From positions 718,783,867 through 718,847,866 of the forward strand of contig NC_081413.1 in assembly GCF_030272615.1 (NCBI RefSeq): a stretch of DNA of 64,000 bases, read 5' to 3'. Shown piece by piece: positions 18,541 to 29,879 of this stretch; positions within the stretch are counted from its first letter, which is position 1, and each line of letters starts with the position of its first letter. The position numbers and the translations under genes are program-made. Source of the stretch: Cryptomeria japonica (lineage: Eukaryota > Streptophyta > Pinopsida > Cupressales > Cupressaceae). The notes under the pieces are model-generated. The model had not been told where the DNA came from. It ran no database searches and saw only the letters and a program-made list of their open reading frames with translations.

Positions 18541-20345
18541 ATCAATTTTGCTTGGGCATATGCAGACATGCCAGGGTTAGATCTAGAGCTTATTATGCAT
18601 CACTTGAATGTTAGTCCAAGAGCCAAACCAATCAAATAGAAGTTAAGAAAAATGCATCTGCATATCTGCATATCGCTCTTCTAGTCAAAGCAGAACTAAA
18701 GAAATTACTGGATGTCGGATTCATCAGACCTGTAGCATATCCTCAATGGGTATCCAACATCGTTCATATTTCAAAACTAGATAAAAGCATCAAGATATGC
18801 ACAAAATTCAGAGACCTTAATAACGCATGTCCAAAGGATGACTTTCATTTGCCTAACATTGACATCATTGTAGATTTAACTATTGGACACTCCATGTTTT
18901 CTTTAATGGATGGTTCCTCTGGATATAATCAGATCAAAATAGCACCTGAAGATCAAGAAAAGACAACTTTCACATGTCCATGGGGTACTTTCTGCTAGAA
19001 CGTCATGCCTTTTGGATTAAAGAACGTCGATGCTACATATCAAAGAGCTATGACAACTATATTTCATGACATGATGTATACATTCATGGAAGACTATGTG
19101 GATGACATATTGGCTAAATCATACAACAAAGAAGAACATATAGAGATAATGGAAAAGATCTTTGACAAGTTAGAACAATACAAGCTAAGGCTAAACCCTA
19201 AGAAATGTGCCTTTGGTGTTACTTCAGGAAAGCTATTGGGATACATCATTTCAGCTAGAGGTATCGAAGTGGATCCAGCTAAGGTTAAAGCAATCATGGA
19301 AATGACATCTCCCAAGAATATAAGTCAACTGAGATCACTCCAAGGAAGACTCCAGTCAATCAGAAGAGTTGTTGCTCAACTAGCAGATAAATGTCAACCA
19401 TTTACTCATGTATTGCACAAAAATGTTCATTTCAAGTGGGACCACCAATGTGAAGACACATTCATCAAGATCAAGGCATATCTCATGCAACCACCCGTAC
19501 TAATGTCACCAATTCTAGGAAAGTCATTACTCTATGTATCAACCACCGAAGCATCATTAGGAGTTTTGCTTGCACAATAGGATAATGAAGGAAAAGAATG
19601 AGCCATCTACTACATTAGCAACACACTAGTAGGATACGAGATCAACTATTCACCAACAGAAAAAGCATGCTTGGAATTAGTTTTTGCTTCTCAAAAATTA
19701 TGACACTATCTACTATCTCACTCCATCAAGTTAATAGCTAAAATTGATCCTTTGAAATATTTACTCAACAAAGCAACATTAATAGGATGACTAGCAATAT
19801 GGATCATGATTCTGAGTGAGTTTGATATTGAGTATATTGACAGAAAAGCTATAAAAGGACAAGTCATTGCAGATCAACTAACAGAGGCACCACTTCAAGA
19901 TGATCATCCTTTATACATTGAGTTTCTTGATGTTGATATCCTAACAGTCGCCACAAAAACATGGCAATTATACTTTGATGGTTCATATACACAGCATGGA
20001 TCGGGAGCAGGCATTCTATTCATCACACCACAAGGTCATACAATCCCAAAAGCATACAAATTAAGCTTTACATGCACCAATAACACGACAGAGTATGAAG
20101 CTTTGGTTATAGGTATCAAAATGACTATAGAATGGAATATTACACAACTTCAAGTCCTTGGAGACTCTCAGCTCATCATTAATAAAATTAATGATGACTA
20201 TCAAACAAAGGACAAAAAGATAATGCCTTATAAAAAGATGGTTGATGATATCAAGAAATACTTTGTAGAAATAACTTTCCAGCAGATTCCAAGAAATGAC
20301 AACAAAGCAGCAGATGCCATGGCTACACTTGCTTCTCTACTTTAG
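18541..20345 (+). pseudogene. pol: Element A RT, RNase H and second (archaeal-type) RNase H
   Basis: RT opens with ADMPGLDLELIMHHL, then VGFIRPV, CPKDDF, LMDGSSGYNQIKI and the active site YVDD at 19095-19106. An 8-nt ATCTGCAT repeat near 18655-18672 shifts the frame. The first RNase H (YVSTTEASLGVLLAQ) is cut by stops near 19578, 19602, 19702 and 19788. The second RNase H is open from 19806 to 20345: LYFDGSYTQHGSGAGILF, TEYEALVIGI, LGDSQLIINK and NDNKAADAMA give its acidic residues. Two RNase H domains before integrase are characteristic of Tat elements. Most stops sit where element C has Trp, Arg, Gln or Cys. Confidence 0.88.
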
Positions 20346-20378
20346 ACATAGGAAAATCAACAACATTATGAATTTCTA

Positions 20379-20772
20379 GTGGAAGAGTTGTTTTACCCCA
20401 TCTATAATTGTCTTGATTCCCAAACTATCTGTCAACTTGTGGGGCATGATTCCTCACGCTATGGCCAAACTTACACATACCTGAAAGATAACACCTTAAC
20501 TCCCGACTTATCAAAAAACCAAAAGAGAAACTTTATTCACCAATCTTCACATTATACTCTCGTCATGGATACCCTATTTAAACGAGGTCTAGACAATACT
20601 CTTTTAAGATGTCTCGAACAAGAAGAATCTAAGAAGTCCTTACATGAAGTCCATAACGAAATTTCTGTCACTCATTCAAGTGGTCTTACCCTTTCGAAAA
20701 AACTCATACTCTTGGGCTATTATTGGCCAACTATGGAACACAATTCTTTTCAGATAGCTAGAACATGCAAAC
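20379..20772 (+). pseudogene. pol: Element A integrase, N-terminal part, interrupted by element B
   Basis: Open for 132 codons. TLFKRGLDNTLLRCL and VHNEISVTHSSGLTLSKK hold the His residues of the HHCC zinc site, followed by GYYWPTMEHNSFQIARTCK. The sequence then runs into element B at 20773, inside the target duplication CAAAC. The matching Cys-x2-Cys half continues at 33702. Confidence 0.88.
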
Positions 20773-21857
20773 TGTGATGCTAAAAATGTGGTTAGTATAA
20801 GAGGCATACACATATAATGAGACAATAAAAACATAATTGAAAGCTTAATTGAAAACTAAATCAAAGATGCAAACCATAAGCCTTCCTTGAAATGTCCCAT
20901 TTTCCTCTATTCTTGAGGACCTTGAAGGTGTTGGATTGATGGGCTCTCAGCGGAGCAATGACCTCCAAAGTGACAACTCAAGAGTTGAGTAGCTAATTGA
21001 TCATGATTAACTATGGAGATGATATCAAATGCATGATTTAAGAACCTAGATGAACATGCTATGATAAATCCAAAGCTAATTACTAGATAAGTGAAATGCA
21101 AATGCCTAAATTGATATGAGAGGGGATCTGCCTATAGTAACAATGCATAAGATGAAATGAGATTGGATCCTTATTGCTCCAAAATGAGGGGTATTTATAG
21201 GAATTCCAAGGCCAAAGCTGAGATGGCAGGAATCGACAGTCCAGATTTGATCTGAAGATATCAAGGGCCAAGATTGAGGAAGTTGGAGAAGAGGTTGGAG
21301 GAAGGGGCACTTGTCATCTCTGTGGTGACAAGTGTCAAGGAGCCTTGCTCATGAGAGGGCAAGTGTCCAAGGGAGGAGACATGTGGCAAAAGTGCCATGT
21401 GTCTCAAGGAGAGAATATCCACACCATGGGAGGTTAGGATAAGGAGGTTAGGATATGCAAGATAGGATAGGGTTAGTTAGACCCAAGATTAGATTGAATG
21501 GGTTAAGTTAGGGGATGATTAGGTTAGGTGGTTAAAGTTAGGAGCCATGTGCTCATTTGAATTTATAAATTCAAATAATTAGAAAATGACAATTAATCTC
21601 AACAAACTTGAGTTTGTTAATCTTAATTAGGGATTAGAAGAATTGATTAGTATGGGGAGACATTAATTAATTTAGAATTAATTAATCAAAGGGGGATGTG
21701 AGATGAACTATATAAATAAATCATTTAGATTTATTTACTAGTAGATGAATAGAGAAATTAATTAAATTGCTTGTGAATTCAATTAATTTGGAAGGGGAAT
21801 TAATCAAATATCTGCGTATTTAATTAACTATCTTTAGACCATTTTTAGGTGTATACA
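20773..21857 (-). repeat. Element B 3' LTR (left copy)
   Basis: 1085 bp, TGTGATGC to GTGTATACA on the plus strand. TATAAATA box on minus at 21192-21199. The GACACTTGTCA-type inverted repeat lies at 21308-21338. Adjacent at 21858-21871 is the purine tract (AAAGAGGGGCAAAA on minus). Confidence 0.9.
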
Positions 21858-22756
21858 TTTTGCCCCTCTTTGAAGCAATGTGTGACGACGCGTTGGTTCA
21901 AAGAAAGCTTGATTGATGATGTTGTTGATTTGATAGAATGTAGATTTGATCTTGATTTGATGCAGATTTGGTTTCGATGTGATACTGATTTGATTTGGAG
22001 ATGATAAATCTCGATATGATGTGGTTTCGATCTTGGAGATGATAAACCTCGATATGATGCTAATATGATGTGGATTCGATGTTTGAGATGATATGATGCC
22101 GATATGATGCGGATTCGATGCTTGAGATGATAAACCTTGATATGATGTGGATTCGATGTTTGAGATGATATGATGCCGATATGATGCCCCAGACGCTGAT
22201 TGATAGATATGTGGTACGATGATGCCCCCTCGGGAGATCAATTGAGATAATTGACCTTTGGAGTTTTTTGGATCTTTGCGAAATTGATTTCCCGATAGAC
22301 TATTAGATGATTCCTGCAACTATGGTTGATGAAAGTGTGAGTTCTTTGATCACTTTGATGTGGTTTGATGTGATGATTGATAGAATTTGATTGAATTGAT
22401 AGGATTGATGAGATCGAGATCAAGTCTAGTTTCAAGAATGGCACTTCCTATATAAGACAAAGATGATCAAAGCGTCTGGTTTCAGGAATGATATATCTTG
22501 TATAAGACTTGATCAAAACGTTTGGTTCCAGGAAGGATTCATCCTATATAAGACCTGATAGAAAGGATCAGATGAGATGGATTGATAGAATTGATAAGAT
22601 TGATTGGATAAAGAACTGACAGTTTGTTGATATCATGAATTGCAGAAAGATTCATATATGCTGATGTGGGTTCATTTGAGGGGATAGCATAAGATTCGCA
22701 TTGGGTTTTTCTAGATTTTTTTTTTTTAAAATTCCATACGCCTCCCAAAAAAATTT
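21858..22756 (-). other. Element B 3' non-coding region, proximal part with tandem repeats
   Basis: No coding potential. At about 21990-22195 the phrase GATATGATG(C/T)GGATTCGATG recurs in a roughly 80-bp arrangement. At about 22440-22560 there are two to three copies of a 46-50-bp unit containing TATAAGAC and GTTTCAGGAATGATATATC; the reverse complement is found in element A at 62201-62331. The purine tract is at 21858-21871. Confidence 0.7.
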
Positions 22757-22839
22757 ATGCAATTTTCAAAAAAATGTCATTTTTGCAATTTTAAATTTTC
22801 ACAATATTTTAAAAAAATGAAAAAAAAAATTTGGGGGGG

Positions 22840-23075
22840 GGGAAGGGGGAGGGCGAAGCGGAGGGCAGAGCGGAGGAAAGGAGGGTGGAGGTGGAGGCCC
22901 GCCACCGGCGCCGCGGGCACCATCGTCAGCGTCGCAGGCGTTGCGGGAGGCGCCACGGGCGCCACCGCCAGCGCCGCCGGCGCTGCGAGAGGCGTCGTGG
23001 GTGCCACCGTAGCCACCGCCGGTGCTGTGGGTGGCGTCTTAGGTGCCACCGCAGGCGCCCACCAGGGGGGGGATT
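22840..23075. repeat. GC-rich island with degenerate GGCGCCACC-type repeats
   Basis: A sharply GC-rich block inside A+T-rich sequence. Variants of GGCG(C/T)(C/T)G and GGTGCCACCG recur every 15-30 bp. It is open in several frames on both strands (Ala/Gly-rich or Arg-rich readings), which is a composition effect. Long T tracts follow to about 23190. Confidence 0.75.
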
Positions 23076-25456
23076 TTTATTTTTTATTTTATTTTTACTT
23101 TTTTTTTTTTTGGTTTTTTTTTTTTTTGGTTTTTTTTTTTCTATTTTTTGGTTTTTTTGATTTTTTTTTTTGGTTTTTTCGATTTTATGATTTTGATTTT
23201 GACAATTTTTAGATTTTGATGATTTTGACGATTTTTAGATTTTTGACTTGATTTTTGAAAATTTTTGATGATTTTTCAATTTTTGATGATTACTGATGAT
23301 TTGATTATTCTAATTTTTTGATGATTTGATTGTTTTCGATTTTTTGCTTCGCATCTTAGTGGTCACACTGATATGAGACAGTGATGTATTCATGTACACA
23401 CCCTTTTGTGATGAGATATTGATGATTCCTGCGATGTATATTTGTGATGTATCTCATATATTTTGTGATATCATTGTACCTTGGACATTGATTTTGTTTT
23501 GATGATATGATATGCAGTCGATCCTATTCGCTCTATATGACCTATGAGATGATGGATGCATTCTATTTGGTACATTATTATTATGTGAAGTTACTTTCAT
23601 GATGTACGCTTGATGTATGCTTTAATTTCTATATGCTTATGAATTCTAGATGATGGATATATGATGATGTAGTATTTACATGATGTATGCGAATATGTAT
23701 GGTGATGCTTATAATTTCTATGTGATGTATGTGCAAGGCAATGCATTCTATGTTTATGATATTTTTATGGTTTTTCTCATGCATGTCAATATGAGATGGA
23801 TGAAATGCAATGCGATGGTGATACCTTATGTGATTTGAGATTAGATGAATGTCATGCAATGATCTTACTAAATGAATGCAATGAGTTTATGCTTTATATG
23901 AATGATGTCTTGGTATGCAATGGTTACTTGAGATGAACTAACTTATCATGCAGGATGAATGAATTGATTATTTTTGTTATTGTCCAATGTACTCAATCAC
24001 GTAATAAGAGAAATAACACCATGTTAGCTTTGGCCTTGGAAAAGATGAGCATTGTGATCCCATGTAGAATGAAATGCAAATCTATCTTAAAATGCAATGC
24101 AATGCAGTGATCGGACCGGTCATAGAGTCATTGCTTTGTTTCATCATTGAGCCTCTAAAATGTGGGAAGTGAGTGCAAACATCAATGGTATAATTGAACC
24201 ATGATGACCCGAGCACTACTTTCCTAGCGCTGCGAGAGGCGTCGTGGGTGCCACTGTAGCCACCGCCGGTGCTGTGGGCGGCGTCTTAGGTGCCATCGCA
24301 GGTGCCCACCAGGGGGGGGATTTTTATTTTTTTTTTTATTTTCTTTTTTTTTTTTTGGTTTTTTTTTTTCTATTTTTTGGTTTTTTTGATTTTTTTTTTT
24401 GGTTTTTTCGATTTTATGATTTTGATTTTAACAATTTTTAGATTTTGATGATTTTGACGATTTTTAGATTTTTGACTTGATTTTTGAAAATTTTTGACGA
24501 TTTTTCAATTTTTGATGATTACTGATGATTTGATTATTCTGATTTTTTGATGATTTGATTGTTTTCGATTTTTCGCTTCGCATCTTAGTGGTCACACTGA
24601 TATGAGACAGTGATTTATTCATGTACACACCCTTTTGTGATGAGATATTGATGATTCCCATGATGTATATTTGTGATGTATCTCATATATTTTGTGATAT
24701 CATTGTACCTTGGACATTGATTTTGTTTTGATGATATGATATGCAGTCGATCCTATTCGCTCTATATGACCTATGAGATGATGGATGCATTCTATTTGGT
24801 ACATTATTATTATGTGAAGTTACTTTCATGATGTACGCTTGATGTATGCTTTAATTTCTATATGCTTATGAATTCTAGATGATGGATATATGATGATGTA
24901 GTATTTACATGATGTATGCGAATATGTATGGTGATGCTTATAATTTCTATGTGATGTATGTGCAAGGCAATGCATTCTATGTTTATGATATTTTTATGGT
25001 TTTTCTCATGCATGTCAATATGAGATGGATGCAATGCAATGCGATGGTGATACCTTATGTGATTTGAGATTAGATGAATGTCATGCAATGATCTTACTAA
25101 ATGAATGCAATGAGTTTATGCTTTATATGAATGATGTCTTGGTATGCAATGGTTACTTGAGATGAACTAACTTATCATGCAGGATGAATGAATTGATTAT
25201 TTTTGTTATTGTCCAATGTACTCAATCACGTAATAAGAGAAATAACACCATGTTAGCTTTGGCCTTGGAAAAGATGAGCATTATGATCCCATGTAGAATG
25301 AAATGCAAATCTATCTTAAAATGCAATGCAATGCAGTGATCGGACCGGTCATGGAGTCATTGCTTTGTTTCATCATTGAGCCTCTAAAATGTGGGAAGTG
25401 AGTGCAAACATCAATGGTATAATTGAACCATGATGACCTGAGCACTACTTTCCTAG
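22981..25456. repeat. 1.25-kb tandem duplication in element B
   Basis: Copy 1 is 22981-24227 and copy 2 is 24228-25456. Both begin CGCTGCGAGAGGCGTCGTGG and end GAGCACTACTTTCCTAG. They differ only in T-tract length and a few substitutions, so the duplication is younger than element B's LTR divergence. The unit runs from the GC-rich island through T-rich sequence into the ATGATG-rich 3' region. Confidence 0.9.
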
Positions 25457-26355
25457 GTTTTGATATTGCAAGTTAGCACAAGCATCAAGGTATAATTGAA
25501 CCAAGATGATCAGAGTGTTGCTTGCGTAAAACAGACAGTATTAACCATTTCTATATGCAAGTCTGAAATGTCTTCCATAATATTCTGATGATCATTTCCT
25601 TAGACAACTTTGCACATATTAATTATTAAATTACAGACAGTAGACAAGAAAAATATAATGTTCCTTCCTCGTTCCTCTAGTCAAAGACATCCTCGAGTTA
25701 CTCAGAAATCACGATAGCGAAAATCCAAATAAAATTGTTGACCCATTATTGCCGAAGTGTTAAGATCATGAGTCAAGATATATCATCCATTGATATGTGT
25801 TTTATCATGTTTAGATTGATATGTGATAGTTAATGGTTGATAATGTGATCTTATGTTCAATGTTGGATGTGTCTTAGTTTTTCGCTTGACAAGCGTTGTC
25901 TGACTGTTGTTCTACCTGCTTTGATTAAGCTCAAAATGATCAAAACTTTTTGCCCCCAGCCAGGTTTGGGATTTTGCCCCCAGCCTAGAAACAAGCCTTA
26001 TTATGATATAGTCAATGATCCAAACCATGACGAGGAATCACCTGGGATGCCTGCATATGTACAAAAGGCTTTATGATGAATATGAACAGTGCTGATGGAA
26101 ATGAATGCAAGCGGAAGAAAGCGTGAACCAATAGATGGCAGAGCTACCTGACAGATAGCGCATGTTTGCTAGGTTTTCACCATCTATTTTTATTGCAGTT
26201 TTTCCCATTTTTTATTTTTTTTTATTTTCTGCTTTTTCACTTTTTAGGGTTTTTCTGATTTTTCACTATTTTTTATTTTTTCTGATTTTTCACTGTTTTT
26301 AGATTTTTTAGACATAAAACTTCTTCATATGCATGCTATAGATGGGTTCCTCGAG
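25457..26355 (-). other. Element B 3' non-coding region, distal part with T-rich array
   Basis: Includes a stretch (about 25860-26080) that is the reverse complement of element A at about 61190-61390, confirming homology. At 26180-26320 the plus strand is a T-rich array with TTTTTCTGATTTTTCAC units, the counterpart of the A-rich array that follows element A's integrase. No gene seen. Confidence 0.65.
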
Positions 26356-27500
26356 CTAATCTCCATCTTGTGTTGATAGCTGATATGCCCCTGACCCAAA
26401 TACTGTTGTGACCACAAATGGACCTAACCAGTTTGGTTCAAATTTTCCTTTCTTTTCTCGATCTGCCTGGTTGCATGGATTTTCCTTTAGCACTAGTTCT
26501 CCAACTTGAAAGATTATTGGTTTAACCTTGTGATTATAACTTTGGCACATTCTTTGTTGATACACCTTTAAATGGTCAAAGGCATTTTGTCTTCGTTCAT
26601 GGATCAGTTCTAACTCTTGTAGTCTAGACACTCTTTGTTCTTCATCTAGGATGAGACCTTTTAGTGATACACGTAGAGAGGGAATCTCTACTTCGATAGG
26701 CAATATGGCTTCTAATCCGTATACAAGAGAGAAAGGTGTGGCACTTGTTGGTGTGCGAATACTGGTGCGATAGGCCCAAAGAGCAGGGTTTAGTTGAATA
26801 TGCCAATCTTTCCTAGCATCGTTCACTGTCTTTTTGAGGATTTTCAGAATAGTTTTGTTAGATGCTTCTGCCTACCCATTCCCTTGTGGATAATAGGGTG
26901 TGGAGAATCTCTGTTGGATCTTAAACTTCTCACATAGCTCATGTACATCCTAATTCTTGAATGGTCACTCATTATCAGTGATAATGGTCATTGGTATTCC
27001 ATAGCGACAGATGTTGTAATTCAAGATGAATGCAGCAATTTGTTTTCCTGTGATATTTGTGAGAGGTACTGCTTCAATCCATTTTGTGAAATATTCTGTA
27101 GCTACAAGGATGAATTTGTGACCATTAGATGAAGAAGGATTTATTTTTCCTACTAGATCAAGACCCCATTGGCAGAAAGGCCAAGAAGTTGCCAAAGCAT
27201 GAAGTTCTTGTGCTGGTGCATGGATCAAGTTTCCATGGTTCTGACATTGTTTGTACATTCTAGCTATCTGAAAAGACTCTCGTTCCATAATCAGCCAATA
27301 ATAGCCCAAGCATATGAGTATTTTCGAAAGGGTAAGACCACTTGAATGAGTGCCACAAATGCCGTTATGGACTTCCTTTAAGGCCTTCTCAGATTCTTCT
27401 TGTTCGAGACATCTTAAAAGAGTACCGTCTAGACCTCGTTTAAATAGGGTATCTGCGACAAGAGTATAATGGGAGGATTGGTGAATAAAGTTTCTCTCTT
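26356..27500 (-). pseudogene. pol: Element B integrase
   Basis: Two long open stretches (27309-26965 and 26826-26356) with stops between. The core shows CQWGLDLVGKI (first Asp), ATEYFTKWIEAVPLT, ICRYGIPMTIITDN (second Asp) and STPYYPQGNG followed by a stop where Gln is expected, then AEASNKTI (Glu). The C-terminal part has NPALWAYRTSIRTPT, the FQVGELVLKENP block and KFEPNWLGPFVV, typical of gypsy integrase ends. The N-terminal HHCC part (about 27310-27500) is present but frame-broken. Confidence 0.85.
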
Positions 27501-27670
27501 GATTTTTTGATAAGTCAGGAGGTAAGATGTTATCTTTTTAGGTATGTGTAAGTTTGGCCATAGCAAGAGGAATCATGTCCTATAAGTTGACAAATGGTTT
27601 GGGAATCAGGACAATTATGAGACGGGTAAAACAACTCTTCAACCAGGAATTCATAATGCTCTTGATTTTC

Positions 27671-28078
27671 CTATGTTTGTAATAAAGAAGCAAGTGTTGC
27701 CATGGCATCTGCTGCTTTGTTATCATTTCTTGGAATTTGTTCAAAAGTGATTTCAACAAAATATTTCTTGAAGTCATCCACCATCTTTTTGTAAGGCATG
27801 AGTTTGTCATCTTTTGTTTGATAGTCATCATTGATTTGATTGATGACAAGCTGAAAGTCTCTAGAGACTTGAAGTTGTTTAATGTTCCATTCTATAGCCA
27901 TTTTGATAAATAGAATTCCTGGTCCTGATTTATGTTGTGTTCCTCTATTGATGTTTGCTCTTGATCCATGCAGTGTTCCATTATTGATGTTTACTCCTGG
28001 ACTGATATTTGGGTGATGTATTGTAAGATCTGGATCCAACCCTGGAATGTCTGCATATGACCAGGTAAAATTGATTTG
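27671..28078 (-). pseudogene. pol: Element B fused RT start and partial second RNase H
   Basis: The frame begins at the RT opening (ADIPGLDPDLTIHH), then jumps to GPGILFI of the second RNase H, then to KMAIEWNIKQLQVSRDFQ and PRNDNKAADAMA. Compared with A and C, nearly all of RT, the first RNase H and about 30 residues of the second RNase H are deleted. At the junction are two degenerate copies of a roughly 30-bp segment (about 27945-28005). Confidence 0.8.
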
Positions 28079-29045
28079 TCATCTTTTGACGAATTCCAAA
28101 TATCTTTTCCTTGCTGGTTCTGATAAAGAGATTGCTGCTGGATGTAGATCGATTGTGTCAATGATAACTGTTGGTTCTATTAGGATAGATGATTTCTCTT
28201 GATAGTACACATGTAAGGTGCCAAATATCCCATCTTTTGGCGCCTTGAGGAGGTTTTCACCGATAGATGCATCCTTTATTTTTACTTTTTCCCTGTCTAA
28301 TGTTGCCAATAAATGGTTTTCCACATTATACCTGATATTGTTTTCTTTCTTTTCATTTTTTGCGACTAGGAGATTTAACACCCACTTGACTTGAAGATAT
28401 GTTAGTGGAATCCCTATTGAAAGTTGTTGTAGGTTTGATTTCATTAAGATATAAGGATATGGCATGGTCATTAGGTAAGGTATCAATGTCAGTATGTCCT
28501 TCATTTTCCTAGTCCATAGGTTCAGGATAGCTTAAGGATAAAGGATCTTTAGGTTGATATGTTTCAGAGATATTGGGAGTCATGATAGAGATGTCAGAGC
28601 TTTCAGTCGGTATTTCCATGTCTAGGATGATACTCTCATCAGAATGACCTCGTACAAGAAAATCCTAGTCATCCTCGGTTAAGTCCATGTCAGCTGTATG
28701 TGATTCTGATTCAAGTAGGCTAGTTCCTAATGTTTGTTCTGCATACGTGTGAACTACATCAACACCTACATTTGCTTCTTCCCTTTCAATTTCAAGTTGC
28801 TCTTGTTTGTTGTTCCATGATAATGAATATTCTTTTTTCCCTTGATCTTTTAGCTATATTTGTTTTTCCATGCTTGATAGAATTGACGCAAATGATTGTT
28901 CTTTTGATTGTGTGCTTGAATATGTTACCTCTCTATTATGTGAAACTATAACCTCTTGAGCCGGTTTTAGATTGCTCCAACACTGCAATGGATTTGAGTC
29001 TGTTGAGATAGTGATTTTCTCCCCATTGTAGGGAAATTTTAAGCA
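28079..29045 (-). pseudogene. Element B protease-RT linker
   Basis: Broken frames matching element A's linker: HTYAEQTLGTSLLESES, GHSDESIILDMEI, NVENHLLATLDREK and ENLLKAPKDG, ending EFVKR and TGA before QINF. The G-patch segment found in A and C is deleted. Confidence 0.7.
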
Positions 29046-29879
29046 CTAATGACATGTTGATGGTATAACTTGCATATCATGTATCCATGGTTTTCCCAAG
29101 AGTATGTTGTATGGTAATTCCATGTCTAGAACTTGGCATGGTGTATCTTTCTGCAAAGGTCCCACTTTGATGGGTAACATCACAATTCCTTTAGAGGAAT
29201 TCTCTTTTTCATTATGTGCTTTGATTTTGATCTTTTTTAGGGGATCAACTGCATCTTCTGAATAACCTAGAGCACGGACAAGACTCAATGAGCAAATATT
29301 TAAGCTAGCTCCCCCATCTATTAGGACACATTTAATGAGCGTTTTATGAATGAGGACTTCAATTTGCAAGGAAATGCTATGGGGATGTTGTAAGGAATCA
29401 ATGCTTGGATATGAAGTAGATGGGCTTTGAATAGGATCCTCTGAAATAGGTTTGATGGCCATTATGGATATCCCTTGGGGAACATCATCTTTGGGTGTAT
29501 TATTTGGTGAGGATGCTATGGAAGGTTTTTGCACTTTTTTAAGAAGTGTTAGAATAGATGCCTTTGGAGAGTCAATTTGCTTATGGGGGGATGAACCATT
29601 GCTAGATATAGGTGTGCGATTGTGATCTTTCTCATCCAAATATTTTAAGGATCCTTTTAATAGTTGCATAAAAGAGCCACCTTTCTTTGGATATGTATTT
29701 GAATCCCTGTTAAGTTTTAACATGGTTGGATTTTGGTTCTGGACTTGTTTGATTTCTCTAATATGTTGGCTTGTTATGTGTTCTTGTCTTTTGCTTTGGT
29801 ATGCCATGTTTCTATGATCTTTAGGTATTTCCAATGTTTCAGCGATCTTATGTCTCTGCGCTTTAATTAAAATGGGCAT
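29046..29879 (-). pseudogene. Element B protease with non-gag N-terminal region
   Basis: 277 open codons. The C-terminal half is protease: KCVLIDGGASLNICSLSL, LPIKVGPLQKD, YNILLGKPWIHDMQVIPST. The N-terminal half (KAQRHKIAETLEIPKDH and a Lys/Gln/Ser-rich run) does not resemble the capsid or nucleocapsid of A or C. SILTLLKKVQKPS is a diverged form of the pre-protease block. The capsid-coding part is therefore missing upstream. Confidence 0.75.

Noticed and set aside
22757-23212. Ala/Gly-rich, Arg-rich and Phe-rich ORFs in the GC-rich and T-rich stretch
   Set aside because: Open in several frames on both strands because of repeats and T tracts; no domain, and the region is element B non-coding sequence.
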